DNA from: Enterococcus sp.
GTDB lineage: Bacteria; Bacillota; Bacilli; Lactobacillales; Enterococcaceae
Assembly (NCBI RefSeq): GCF_022711995.1
Contig: NZ_JALAHI010000030.1
Span: 1 to 64,000, forward strand
DNA: 64,000 bases
Direction of reading: 5' to 3'
This document shows, piece after piece, positions 9,064 to 18,061 of the stretch (position 1 is its first letter; each line of letters begins with the position of its first letter). The position numbers and the translations under genes are program-made. The notes below the pieces were generated by a model. The model was given only the letters and a program-made list of their open reading frames with translations, did not search any database and was not told the origin of the DNA.

Positions 9064-9531
9064 TGACAAAACACCTCTTTTTCCTAACAATAGCATACTT
9101 TACGTACAAAATGAATTCCCTCAAAGCAGAAGCAGAGAAAGTGATTACTTTTGACAGATTTATGCTAAAAGTTTCCATATGAAAGACATAATGAAAGGCA
9201 GAAATGTTATTTTTTAAGACCAGAACTGCAAAAATTCTCTCATGGTTTTCTCCTATTTTCCAACTGAATATTTTGAACCACAGAATCATTCACAACTTTT
9301 GCGTCAAATGAATGACTAGTATCCGACGCAAAAATCATTAAGGATAAGCCAATTGAAGGCTGTAGACCAAAGAAACTGAGACGGATATCGGTCTTTTGGA
9401 GGATGTCGTTTTTTTCTGTTTACAAGTGAAGAGGAACACATTTTCCATACTAAAAAAGAATAAAGATTTCATGAAAAAGAAGTGTAAATTCACAAAAACT
9501 CCGATGAAAAAAATTTTCTCCGGAAAATATA

Positions 9532-9579
9532 ACACAATATATTGTGCCTGATTCGTGACAGTGATACTATATATCGTGT
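9532..9579 (+). promoter_or_regulatory. nrd promoter with two tandem NrdR boxes
   Basis: Two 16-bp near-palindromes matching the NrdR-box pattern: ACACAATATATTGTGC (9532-9547) and ATACTATATATCGTGT (9564-9579). Their starts are 32 bp apart, three helical turns, the usual spacing for NrdR. A promoter fits inside them: TTGTGC (9542) with 17 bp to TACTAT (9565), so box 1 covers the -35 and box 2 the -10. NrdR is an ATP/dATP-sensing repressor of ribonucleotide reductase genes; its gene is not in this window. Confidence 0.85.
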
Positions 9580-9605
9580 TCCAAGAAGAAGTAGGAGGGA
9601 TCGAT

Positions 9606-10091
9606 GTGAAAAGAATCAACATTCTTTATATCAGTCTAACAGGAAATACAAGAGACTTTATTAGGCGTTTAGAAGCCTATTATCGTCCAAAAAATATAGC
9701 AGTACACTCATGGAATGTAAAAGAAATTGTTACCAACAAACAGGCATTCCAGAAAATCACTGAACCATTTGTCACCTTTTTGCCAGCCTTTTTAGAAGGG
9801 GGCAATGGGACCGATAATGGCTATCAAGAAATACTTACCACACCCCTCAAAGAGTATTTGACCTTTGAAAAAAATTACGAAAATTGTTATGGAATCATCG
9901 GGAGCGGCAACCGAAATTTCAACAAACAATTCGCTTTGACTGCGCATCAATATGCAGAGCATTTTGGTTTTCCATACTTGGATGAATATGAGTTAAAAGG
10001 AACCACAAAAGATGTTCAGCGAATCGGCGAAAAACTACTCATTTGCCAAAGTTTAGCAGAATTAAAGAAAGAGAGAGAAGGATCACTATGA
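9606..10091 (+). CDS. nrdI: NrdI flavodoxin-like activator of class Ib RNR
   Basis: A 161-residue flavodoxin-like protein. The FMN phosphate loop SLTGNTRDF near residue 10 and the glycine-rich segment GIIGSGNRNFN match NrdI. NrdI supplies superoxide to the dimanganese centre of NrdF to form the tyrosyl radical. GTG at 9606 is chosen because AGGAGG lies 7 nt upstream; an in-frame ATG at 9555 would sit inside the promoter. It overlaps nrdE by 4 nt (ATGA). No nrdH glutaredoxin gene accompanies it, so the reductant must be encoded elsewhere. Confidence 0.92.
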   Translation: MKRINILYISLTGNTRDFIRRLEAYYRPKNIAVHSWNVKEIVTNKQAFQKITEPFVTFLPAFLEGGNGTDNGYQEILTTPLKEYLTFEKNYENCYGIIGSGNRNFNKQFALTAHQYAEHFGFPYLDEYELKGTTKDVQRIGEKLLICQSLAELKKEREGSL

Positions 10092-12244
10092 ACGATGAAC
10101 TGACATCCTATTTTTATTTGAATAATCTAGTTAACATTCCAGTGGATGGGAAAATTCCTTTGCAATATGACAAGGAAGCATTACACGCTTTTTTTAACGA
10201 AGAAGTGGAACCAAAAACTATCGCTTTTCCTTCTTTCAAAGAAAAAATACACTTTTTAATTGAAAATGAATATATCGATCAAGCATTGATTTCAAAATAT
10301 TCCTGGTCATTTTTGTCTGATCTTTATCAAGAAATTGTTGATCAGAAATTTGCATTTAAGAGTTTTCTAGGAGCGTATAAGTTCTATTCCCAATATGCGA
10401 TGAAGACAAATGATAAAGCCAAATGGCTGGAAACTTTCAATGATCGGGTCTTCTACAATGCATTGTATTTAGGAAATGGGGATGAAACGCTGGCTCAACA
10501 AGTGGCTGGTGAACTGATCAATCAACGGTATCAACCGGCAACCCCAACTTTTCTAAATGCTGGTAAAAAGCGCAGAGGTGAAATGGTCTCCTGTTTTCTA
10601 ATTGATGTTTCTGACTCGATGTTAGCGATTGGACGTGCCATCAATTCAGCTTTGCAACTCTCAAGAATTGGCGGTGGTGTGGGAGTCAATCTCTCGAATC
10701 TTCGCAGCTCGGGCGATCCCATCAAAAAGATTGAGAATGCTTCTTCTGGCGTCTTACCGGTAATGAAATTATTGGAAGATTCCTTTAGCTATTCCAATCA
10801 GCTTGGTCAAAGAAATGGGGCAGGGGTCGTTTATCTAAATGTATTCCATCCAGATATTTTTGCTTTTTTGGCAACCAAAAGAGAAAACGCGGATGAAAAG
10901 ATTCGGGTAAAGACACTGTCATTAGGGGTCACTGTCCCGGATAAATATTATGAGTTGTTGAAAACAAATGAGCCAATGGCTTTGTTTAGTCCTTATGACG
11001 TGGAACAAGTATACGGCAAGCCTTTCAGTTACATTGATCTAACCGCAGAATATGATGCAATGGTCCAAAATAATGAAATCCGCAAAGTCTACATCAATGC
11101 GAGAGAACTTGAACAAGAAATTTCAAGACTTCAGCAGGAATCTGGTTACCCTTATATTTTGAATATCGATACGGCCAATCGTACCAATCCAGTAGAGGGT
11201 AGAATCATTATGAGTAATCTCTGCAGTGAAATCTTGCAGCCGCAAGAGCCTTCAATTTTGAATGACGATCTGTCTTACCAAACGATTGGCACAGATATCT
11301 CTTGCAACTTAGGTTCAATGAATATTATGAACTTGATCGTTTCTCCTGATTTTGGTCAATCCATTGAAACGGCAGTCAGGGCATTGACCACCGTTTCTGA
11401 CTTAACCGCAGTGAAGCAAGTCCCAAGTATCAAAAAAGGAAATGACCTGTATCACACGATTGGCTTAGGGGCAATGGGGTTGCATACCGCCTTCGCCCGA
11501 AATCAAATCGAATATGGCAGTCCAGAAGCGTTGGAATTTACTGAGGCCTTCTTCTTAGCAATGAACTATTATTCTTTAGTTGCAAGTAATAAAATCGCAA
11601 AAGAACGCCAGGAAACATTTCATCGATTTGAGAAATCGACCTATGCAGACGGCACCTATTTTGATACTTACCTATCATCAGACTTCGAATTAACATTTGC
11701 CAAAAACAAAGAACTCTTTGCTAATATCTGCTTGCCTAAAAAAGCTGACTGGCAAACATTGAAAGAATCTGTTGCTGAGTACGGGCTGTATCACCGCAAT
11801 CGTCTCGCCATCGCACCGAATGGATCGATTTCTTATGTAAATGAAACAAGTGCGTCACTGCATCCTATCACCCAATTGATCGAACAACGCCAAGAAAACA
11901 ATGTGGGGTCGATCTTCTACCCAGCACCATTTTTAAGTGATGAGACCCTGCCATTTTATACTCCGGCATATGATATGGATCAGCGCAAAATCATTGATAC
12001 CTATGCAGTTGCTCAAAAACACATTGATCAAGGGATGAGTTTGACTTTATTCATGCGCTCTGTTTTGCCAGAAGGAATCTATGAGTGGAAGAAAAACGGG
12101 ACTTCACTGATGACTACCAGAGACTTGAATCGGTTGCGTAACTATGCTTGGACCAAAGGAATCAAATCTTTGTACTATGTGCGGACATTTACCGAAGATG
12201 ACGAGATCCATACCGCCAACGAATGTACTTCATGCATGATCTAA
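10088..12244 (+). CDS. nrdE: Class Ib ribonucleoside-diphosphate reductase alpha subunit
   Basis: A 718-residue catalytic subunit. Visible active-site parts: the first redox Cys in EMVSCFL, the N-x-C-x-E triad in NLCSEI, the second redox Cys in SCNLGSMN, the radical-transfer tyrosine pair in SLYYVR, and the C-terminal shuttle pair ECTSCMI. It lacks an N-terminal ATP cone, as expected for class Ib. The start overlaps nrdI; an in-frame ATG at 10043 lies inside nrdI and has no ribosome binding site. All catalytic residues appear intact, so the operon should be functional. Confidence 0.95.
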   Translation: MNDELTSYFYLNNLVNIPVDGKIPLQYDKEALHAFFNEEVEPKTIAFPSFKEKIHFLIENEYIDQALISKYSWSFLSDLYQEIVDQKFAFKSFLGAYKFYSQYAMKTNDKAKWLETFNDRVFYNALYLGNGDETLAQQVAGELINQRYQPATPTFLNAGKKRRGEMVSCFLIDVSDSMLAIGRAINSALQLSRIGGGVGVNLSNLRSSGDPIKKIENASSGVLPVMKLLEDSFSYSNQLGQRNGAGVVYLNVFHPDIFAFLATKRENADEKIRVKTLSLGVTVPDKYYELLKTNEPMALFSPYDVEQVYGKPFSYIDLTAEYDAMVQNNEIRKVYINARELEQEISRLQQESGYPYILNIDTANRTNPVEGRIIMSNLCSEILQPQEPSILNDDLSYQTIGTDISCNLGSMNIMNLIVSPDFGQSIETAVRALTTVSDLTAVKQVPSIKKGNDLYHTIGLGAMGLHTAFARNQIEYGSPEALEFTEAFFLAMNYYSLVASNKIAKERQETFHRFEKSTYADGTYFDTYLSSDFELTFAKNKELFANICLPKKADWQTLKESVAEYGLYHRNRLAIAPNGSISYVNETSASLHPITQLIEQRQENNVGSIFYPAPFLSDETLPFYTPAYDMDQRKIIDTYAVAQKHIDQGMSLTLFMRSVLPEGIYEWKKNGTSLMTTRDLNRLRNYAWTKGIKSLYYVRTFTEDDEIHTANECTSCMI

Positions 12245-12273
12245 CATAAGCCAAACCTGAAGGAGAAGAAACA

Positions 12274-13200
12274 ATGAATTATTTGTACTATAAAGCAGTC
12301 AACTGGGATGAATTGCAGGATGCATTGGACCAATACACTTGGGAAAAATTAACCAATAATTTTTGGCTGGATACCCGCATTCCCTTGAAAGAGGATATCG
12401 CAGAATGGGAAAACCTTTCTGTCCAAGAACAGGATCAACTGAACAAGCTATTTGCCAGTTTATCTGTGAATTACACCTTGCAATCGGAATATGGCGCTGC
12501 TAGCTTGCGTCGGGGCATTCAAACCCAACAAGAAGAAGCTGTTTTGAATATCACCACCTTTATGGAGTCTGTTCATACCAAGGCGATCACGACATTTTTC
12601 CGTGCCTTTATTGATGAAGAAGAAACCGCTGCTTACTATGCTTTTGCGGATCAACAATCTGCGTTGGCAAGGGAACTGCAACGAATCAGCGAGAGCTATC
12701 AGACCGGAAATGAATTACAAAAAAAAGCAGCTTTTCTTTTGTGTGAGACCATTCTAACCTATGGAAGACTTGCTCCAGTTTTTGTCAAAGACTCATTGAT
12801 TCAAACCAATCAACTTGTTGGCAATCTCTTGCGCGGTAGCAGTATTTATTCCGCTTATCTTGGCTATAAGTTCCAACTTGCCTGTCAGCAGTTGTCAGCG
12901 GAAGAACGCACTGCACTTATCGCGTGGGTCAACCAGCTGGTGGAAGAAATGCTTTCGATAGAAGTCGATTTCATACAAGAAATCGGCGAACCGATCATCG
13001 GCTTGGAATTGCTTCACTATGCCACGAATTATTTCTATCATCTATTGGGTTTCCCTCAATCGGTTTCTTATGATTTGCCAACTGCCACTTTAACCAAAAT
13101 CACAAATCTAATTACTAGCATCGATGACTTGCAGAAACAATCACGCTTGATTTTAAGCAGCAAAACCGAAGAGATGGAAAACGGGGATTACGAGTTTTAA
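12274..13200 (+). CDS. Degenerate NrdF paralogue lacking radical tyrosine and metal ligands
   Basis: A 308-residue protein aligning end to end with the intact NrdF that follows. Compared with the known beta-subunit ligands, Asp is Tyr67 (VNYTLQSE against LLDTLQSE), the radical Tyr is Ile105 (MESVHTKAI against MESIHAKSY), and the helix RDESVH reads RGSSIY, replacing Glu by Ser189 and His by Tyr192. Glu98, His101 and Glu158 remain. Three residues are missing before the last metal helix. The C-terminal NrdE-docking tail is kept (GDYEF). It cannot hold a normal di-metal/tyrosyl cofactor; a structural or heterodimer role is inferred. The reading frame is intact and has GGAG before the ATG. Confidence 0.88.
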   Translation: MNYLYYKAVNWDELQDALDQYTWEKLTNNFWLDTRIPLKEDIAEWENLSVQEQDQLNKLFASLSVNYTLQSEYGAASLRRGIQTQQEEAVLNITTFMESVHTKAITTFFRAFIDEEETAAYYAFADQQSALARELQRISESYQTGNELQKKAAFLLCETILTYGRLAPVFVKDSLIQTNQLVGNLLRGSSIYSAYLGYKFQLACQQLSAEERTALIAWVNQLVEEMLSIEVDFIQEIGEPIIGLELLHYATNYFYHLLGFPQSVSYDLPTATLTKITNLITSIDDLQKQSRLILSSKTEEMENGDYEF

Positions 13201-13226
13201 GGCATTCGTTAAAGGAGGATAACACA

Positions 13227-14174
13227 ATGGAACAGACAGTAAATTGGAATGTGATCGAAGACGAATTTGATGAGTATGTATGGGACAAAGCAACTGCTCA
13301 ATTTTGGTTAGATACGCGAGTTCCGGTATCCAATGACTTGAAAGACTGGCGGGTTTTATCAGACATTGAGAAAAGTATTTTGAATAAAGTTGTCGGTGGG
13401 TTAGCGCTATTGGATACATTGCAATCAGAAGAAGGCGTAAATGTGATGCGGGAAGACGCATTGACCCATAAAGAGATCGCCGTTATCAATAATTTTCTAA
13501 TGATGGAATCGATCCACGCCAAAAGTTATGGTACGATCTTAACCTCATTAAATGAAAAAGCCGTCACTGAAGCAACCTATGAATGGATGAACAATGATCC
13601 ACGGATGCAATATAAAGTGCAACGGATCAATGAGATTTATCAAACAGAAGACAACTTGAAAAAGAAAGTAGCAAGTGTCTATTTGGAAGGTATTCTTTAC
13701 TACAATAATTTCTTCTTGCCCCTTTGGTATCGCGGTCAAAATAAACTGGCCAACTTATCAGAAATCATCAAATTAGTGATCCGGGATGAGTCCGTTCACG
13801 GCACGTATCTCGGCTACAAATTTCAGTTGAGTTTTGCTAAACTTTCATCTGAGGAGCAAGCAGCTTTCAAAATCTGGATGGATGAACTACTAGACGATCT
13901 TTTGGAAAATGAGTTCCGTTTTACAGAAGAGATATATGCACCAATTGGCTTGGAGGATGAGGTCAAACAGTTTGTTCGCTACAATGCCAATAAATCATTG
14001 CAAAACATGGGCTTTCAGGCACGCTTTGATCATGCGACGATCGAAGATATCAATCCGATCGTGATGAACGGCATCTCAACAGAAACGGCCAATCATGATT
14101 TCTTCTCACAAGTCGGTGCGGGGTACTTGATGGGCAGTGTAGAAGCCATGGAAGAAGACGATTACGACTTTTAA
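13227..14174 (+). CDS. nrdF: Class Ib ribonucleotide reductase beta subunit
   Basis: A 315-residue radical-generating subunit with all expected residues: Asp63 (LLDT), Glu94, His97 and radical Tyr101 (MESIHAKSY), Glu154 (YLEGILYY), Glu188 and His191 (RDESVHG). The tail DDYDF docks to NrdE. It holds a dimanganese or di-iron centre activated by NrdI. AAAGGAGG precedes the ATG, 26 nt behind the degenerate paralogue, and the operon ends at a terminator 14 nt later. This is the copy expected to support activity. Confidence 0.93.
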   Translation: MEQTVNWNVIEDEFDEYVWDKATAQFWLDTRVPVSNDLKDWRVLSDIEKSILNKVVGGLALLDTLQSEEGVNVMREDALTHKEIAVINNFLMMESIHAKSYGTILTSLNEKAVTEATYEWMNNDPRMQYKVQRINEIYQTEDNLKKKVASVYLEGILYYNNFFLPLWYRGQNKLANLSEIIKLVIRDESVHGTYLGYKFQLSFAKLSSEEQAAFKIWMDELLDDLLENEFRFTEEIYAPIGLEDEVKQFVRYNANKSLQNMGFQARFDHATIEDINPIVMNGISTETANHDFFSQVGAGYLMGSVEAMEEDDYDF

Positions 14175-14187
14175 ACCTTTGATAGAA

Positions 14188-14220
14188 AGAAGTCTCCGTT
14201 ATTGGGGTCTTCTTTTTTTT
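14188..14220 (+). terminator. Terminator of the nrd operon
   Basis: AGAAGTCTCC pairs with GGGGTCTTCT with one mismatch and one G-T pair around a 6-nt loop, followed by a run of T. Confidence 0.75.
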
Positions 14221-14489
14221 GCTAAGAGCAAGACGTAGGAGAGGCAATAGCTGTTTTTTTTTAGAAATTTTCAGTGCAGTTTTTTTATAGTTTTTTTGAG
14301 AAGGAACTCTTGTCAATTTGTTCGTTTGAAAGTGAAAAAATGTGGCAAATAAAATGAGTTTTTTAAAAGTTTTTTGTTCCTGTTCACTTACGTTGGCTGT
14401 CAGACAATCGAGAAATGAGAGGAGATAACCTTATTCTTGCTATTGTAGTCTTTATGGTATGATAGCCTTGATTGAAAAGGAGGAAGAAA

Positions 14490-14846
14490 ATGGACCTTAA
14501 AACAAAGATAAGGGATTACGCCAGCACATTGGAGAATGTTCAAAAAGACCATCCTTTCCAAAAATTCCCTGAATATGAAGTCTTTCGCCATACAAAAACC
14601 GGCAAGTGGTTTGCACTGATCATGACCATCGATCGGAACAAATTAGGTATTTCTGGTGATGGACAGGTGACTGTGATTGATGTGAAAGCAGAGCCTGAAG
14701 AGATCTCTATCTTGATCAATGCGCCGGGGTATTTTCCTGGTTATCACATGAACAAAAACCATTGGCTCACGATTTTGTTGGATGGCACGGTAAAAGAAGA
14801 GCAAATCCGGGAAATGATCAAAAACAGTTACGCATTAACCCGTTGA
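14490..14846 (+). CDS. MmcQ/YjbR-family protein
   Basis: A 118-residue protein of the MmcQ/YjbR double-wing fold, recognisable from PEYEVFRHTKTGKWFAL, the INAPGYFPGYHMNKNHW segment and the C-terminal helix with IKNSYALT. The biochemical role of the family is not settled; a CyaY-like DNA-binding fold is known. The ATG is chosen because AAGGAGGAAG lies just upstream; a TTG 18 nt earlier would include the ribosome binding site. It is monocistronic. Confidence 0.8.
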   Translation: MDLKTKIRDYASTLENVQKDHPFQKFPEYEVFRHTKTGKWFALIMTIDRNKLGISGDGQVTVIDVKAEPEEISILINAPGYFPGYHMNKNHWLTILLDGTVKEEQIREMIKNSYALTR

Positions 14847-14890
14847 ATTTTATTTATTCTATTTACTTGAAAATCAAGATTCTGCAAGAA

Positions 14891-14943
14891 AGAAGCCAAA
14901 CTACAACCGATGTTGGCTCATCGATTGTGATTCGGCTTCTTTT
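14891..14943. terminator. Bidirectional terminator between convergent genes
   Basis: Outer arms AGAAGCC/GGCTTCT and inner arms ACAACCGAT/ATCGATTGT (one mismatch) form a long hairpin, with T on the plus strand and A-rich sequence on the left. Confidence 0.75.
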
Positions 14944-14944
14944 A

Positions 14945-15487
14945 TTAATGAGCAGTTTGATATTCCTGATACAGTTTGGCAATTCTTACTTTCTGTTTTT
15001 CTGTCAGGCGCGACTGTTTTTCTAAACGCAAGAATAAGGCAGGCAATTCCTCAAGAGGAGTAATTTGATCTACACGAATCGCATTCTGAAGCATACGCAA
15101 TAAGTTGCTGATTTTTTCTGTTTCAATCATCTCTAGATAGTCGTCTTTGATAGCAAGAAACTTATTCTCAACATCACATACAATTAAATTACTTATCATG
15201 TCATGAGCGATGCGTCGATGGTAGGAGTTTTGATGTTGATGCAGCTGCCAAAAATCCTTCCAGTAGGGATAAAAAAGCATGGGTTCAATGAACGAGGCTC
15301 TTTCAATAATCAAGTAACTATTGAAATAATAATTAATATGGTTCTTGCCATTGATGACATTTTCAATTAATTTTTCTCTTAACGACTGATCGAACAATGT
15401 GCTCTCAATGTAAGGGGTAGGGTCAAAACTCGTCGTCTGAAATTTTTGTTCAATTTCTTCATAGGTAAATTGTTCCGAGTAAGTCAT
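14945..15487 (-). CDS. Hypothetical helical protein
   Basis: A 180-residue cytoplasmic protein, mostly alpha-helical, with a conserved-looking middle (SYHRRIAHDMISNLIV) and no signal peptide or membrane segment. Not recognised; a HEAT-like helical repeat is possible but I cannot show it. GGAAGGAGC stands 7 nt before the ATG, and the gene converges on the YjbR-like gene at a shared terminator. It is probably transcribed alone. Confidence 0.65.
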   Translation of the reverse strand: MTYSEQFTYEEIEQKFQTTSFDPTPYIESTLFDQSLREKLIENVINGKNHINYYFNSYLIIERASFIEPMLFYPYWKDFWQLHQHQNSYHRRIAHDMISNLIVCDVENKFLAIKDDYLEMIETEKISNLLRMLQNAIRVDQITPLEELPALFLRLEKQSRLTEKQKVRIAKLYQEYQTAH

Positions 15488-15737
15488 ATTAACGCTCCTT
15501 CCTGTGGCTCCTTGTGTATAGTGGAGAGAAGTAGTTCACCATTATAGTAACAAAGATAGTAAAGAATGGCAGTGGAAAATGGAGTTTTCTTCTATATTAA
15601 ATAGTTTTTAGCTTGTCACCTTTCCTTTTATATAAACAATCTATGTTTTTCACGCGAAGTGACAAAAATGATCGTTTCGAGTGGAAGATTTTCGTGCTAT
15701 AGTATGGAAACATTATTCACGAAAGAGGGAATACTCG

Positions 15738-16049
15738 ATGCCAGTCATCGCTATTTTAATTGATTTGATTACTTGTGCTAGCTACTTTTTTCAATTGCAC
15801 TCCGCACCGTCACAATCCTTGTACTTGCTGGGAATGATCTTACAGGCATTCTTTACCCTCATTTTATTGATTATCGCTTTCACTTATAACGGAAAAAAGT
15901 TTGCCCGTATCCAGATCCATCTTTTTTACCGGGTCGTTTCTATTAGGTATGCCATTATCTTGGTCTCTACATTCATCAACGGAGCCGTCCTGTTTTTGTA
16001 TGTCCTAAATTACTTAGGTATCAATGATGTGGTCTTTTCCAATTTCTGA
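15738..16049 (+). CDS. Small integral membrane protein
   Basis: A 103-residue protein with three hydrophobic helices (about residues 3-17, 28-52, 72-96) joined by short polar loops. Not recognised. The ATG at 15738 is chosen because AGAGGG lies upstream and it begins right at the first helix; a longer frame from 15681 would add polar residues without a ribosome binding site. It is followed by a strong terminator. Confidence 0.55.
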   Translation: MPVIAILIDLITCASYFFQLHSAPSQSLYLLGMILQAFFTLILLIIAFTYNGKKFARIQIHLFYRVVSIRYAIILVSTFINGAVLFLYVLNYLGINDVVFSNF

Positions 16050-16070
16050 TCAAGCAAAACAGTAAAGATC

Positions 16071-16104
16071 AAAAAAATCCACTCGTATAAAGTGGATTTT
16101 TTTT
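16071..16104. terminator. Terminator between the membrane protein and the LysR gene
   Basis: AAAATCCACT pairs perfectly with AGTGGATTTT around a 10-nt loop, with T on the right and A on the left, so it can act in both directions. Confidence 0.85.
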
Positions 16105-16172
16105 GTGTGATCTTCATTTAAATTAGGTGGCAGACGAAGAGGCAATTGGCACTTCGTCTTTTTATTTCGATC

Positions 16173-17027
16173 TTAGGAGAGATAAAATTCTTTCAACGTT
16201 TTCGCGATCATTTTTGCGATGGGATGCCCCTCGGTAAAGCTGGAAGACAGATAAATCGTCCGAGACAGGGGAAAGTCATCCAAGGTGCGCAATACGAATG
16301 GGGCACTTTCTTTGTAGCCCCAGGTCACTTTAGGAAAGAAGGTGACCCCTAAGCCCTGATTGATCAATGAACGTAATGTTGCCGGATCATCCGTGGTGGC
16401 GCCAATACTCAAAGGAATTTTTCTTGATTCAAATGCTTCGTCAATGGTACGTCGTAATGGTGTATTCGATACGAGCATGATTAACGGTAAATCAACGATA
16501 TCAGCGGTCTTCAGATCGTTTTTTTTCGCTAGCGGGTGATTTTTAGGAATGGCCAAGAGAATCGGTTCAGTAAAGATGGGTAAATTCGTCATTCCGACTT
16601 TCGGCTCCGAAGTAATGTAAAAGACCCGACCTTTTTCCTTTTCAGCTTTTCCGTGTTGTTTGATCGAAAGCTGGATATCTGGATGTTTTTCAACAAAAGT
16701 TTTGACAAGGTTGGGAATAGACACCGAGGCCACTTCTGAATAGATGGTGATAGAAGGGATGATCTCATTGTTAAGTGATCGGATCGCTTCCAACCCAAGA
16801 TCATATTGTTCCAGAGTCTTTGTGACGTAAGGGTAAAATTCTTCGCCATACATCGTCAATTCAATGTGGCGGCCCGTATGATAAAACAACGGTGCGCCGA
16901 TTTCGCTTTCTAAATGTTTCATGGCCCGGCTCAATGCTGGTTGCGAAATATACAGTTCTTGCGCAGATTGAGTGATATTTTTAGATTCTGCGACTTTTTG
17001 AAAATAACGCAAATGTTCGAGGTTCAT
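16173..17027 (-). CDS. mdcR: LysR-family regulator of malonate decarboxylase
   Basis: A 284-residue LysR-type regulator. The N-terminal winged HTH (residues 1-60, with SQPALSRAMKHLESE as recognition helix) is followed by a two-lobed effector domain from about residue 90. It is transcribed away from the mdc operon across a 117-bp gap that carries a T-N11-A dyad. The position and family match MdcR-type activators, with malonate the likely effector (inference). AAGGAGC precedes the ATG. The symbol is assigned by context only. Confidence 0.82.
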   Translation of the reverse strand: MNLEHLRYFQKVAESKNITQSAQELYISQPALSRAMKHLESEIGAPLFYHTGRHIELTMYGEEFYPYVTKTLEQYDLGLEAIRSLNNEIIPSITIYSEVASVSIPNLVKTFVEKHPDIQLSIKQHGKAEKEKGRVFYITSEPKVGMTNLPIFTEPILLAIPKNHPLAKKNDLKTADIVDLPLIMLVSNTPLRRTIDEAFESRKIPLSIGATTDDPATLRSLINQGLGVTFFPKVTWGYKESAPFVLRTLDDFPLSRTIYLSSSFTEGHPIAKMIAKTLKEFYLS

Positions 17028-17042
17028 GGGATGCTCCTTATT

Positions 17043-17063
17043 TCCATACCTTTTTGTTATGGA
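17043..17063. promoter_or_regulatory. Candidate LysR operator for mdc
   Basis: A perfect inverted repeat TCCATA-N9-TATGGA that contains a T-N11-A core (T17047, A17059), the LysR-type recognition pattern. It lies between the regulator start codon and the operon, close to the LysR gene, fitting autorepression and divergent activation. Confidence 0.55.
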
Positions 17064-17144
17064 TGGTTATCATTTTGGCATTTTTTATTATAGCAAACTT
17101 TGACTAGAATAACAGTGTAAGAGAAATTGTTAAGGAGGTTCTTC

Positions 17145-18056
17145 ATGAGTACAGGTTTCTTATTCCCAGGTCAAGGCAGCCAAACAAGCGACATGATCCA
17201 AGATGTACCAGATGATTATTTCATCCGATTGGAACAAGCCACCGGCTATCAATTGAAAAAGGCAACGAATGTTGAAAATGACACTGTCTATATTCAATTA
17301 GCTATGCTTGTCAAAGCTGCTTATTATACCGACCAGATCAAGAAGGCAGGCATTTATCCTGATTTGGTTGCGGGTCATTCCATCGGCGCATTTTGCGCAG
17401 CACTGGCAAGTGAATGTCTAAGTTTTGAAAGCACCGCCAGTCTGGTCTATCATCGAGCGACGCTGATGAAAGAAGCATATCCTTCTGATTATGCAATGGG
17501 TGTAATCGTTGGATTGACAAGAACAGAAGCGGAGAAGGTGGTCAATGAAAGTTTTGATCCAGAATTCCCAGTGTATCTGTCCAATGAAAATTGCCCGATG
17601 CAGCATACGCTATCCGGTCACATCCATGGCTTGAAGCAAGCCTTAGCACTTGCGAAAACGTACCATGCACAAACCGCAAAGCTATTGGCTGTTCCAGTTC
17701 CGTCTCATTGTGAATTGATGGACGAAACCGTCAAAAAGTTTGAGCCTTTCTTGCAGACTGTCACGATCAATTCGCCAGCTTGTCCTTATGTCAAAAATAT
17801 TGACGGACGATTGACAACTGATCCAGCAGAGATCCGCAAAGATCTATTGCAAAATATCGCTTATCCTGTGCAATGGAACAAAATGATGGATGTCATTAAA
17901 GAAATGGGAACAGATATCGCTCTCGAATTTCCTCCCGGCAATACCCTAACAAAGCTGATTCACCTGAAGTTTGGTGAAAACCAAGCGATCCGAACCATCA
18001 ACTTGAACCAGCACGGCATTGATGATGCCATATTCCTATATCAAAAATGGAGATGA
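17145..18056 (+). CDS. mdcH: Malonate decarboxylase epsilon subunit (malonyl-CoA:ACP transacylase)
   Basis: A 303-residue acyltransferase of the FabD/MdcH fold. FPGQGSQ near the N-terminus and the nucleophile elbow GHSIGAF (Ser near residue 86) are visible, and the catalytic His lies in PVPSHCELM. MdcH loads malonyl from CoA onto the dedicated carrier protein to start the decarboxylase cycle. The ATG at 17145 follows AAGGAGG at 7 nt. It is the first gene of the mdc operon; its stop lies 5 nt before the mdcA start. Confidence 0.88.
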   Translation: MSTGFLFPGQGSQTSDMIQDVPDDYFIRLEQATGYQLKKATNVENDTVYIQLAMLVKAAYYTDQIKKAGIYPDLVAGHSIGAFCAALASECLSFESTASLVYHRATLMKEAYPSDYAMGVIVGLTRTEAEKVVNESFDPEFPVYLSNENCPMQHTLSGHIHGLKQALALAKTYHAQTAKLLAVPVPSHCELMDETVKKFEPFLQTVTINSPACPYVKNIDGRLTTDPAEIRKDLLQNIAYPVQWNKMMDVIKEMGTDIALEFPPGNTLTKLIHLKFGENQAIRTINLNQHGIDDAIFLYQKWR

Positions 18057-18061
18057 ACACA

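Noticed and set aside
9214-9243. A 9-codon minus-strand frame (MREFLQFWS) behind AGGAGA
   Set aside because: Too short to judge and leads into no gene on that strand.
12274-13200. Reading the degenerate NrdF as a class Ie (metal-free, modified-tyrosine) beta subunit
   Set aside because: Class Ie subunits keep the tyrosine that is modified to the radical; here that position is Ile, and the replaced ligands differ from the known class Ie sets.
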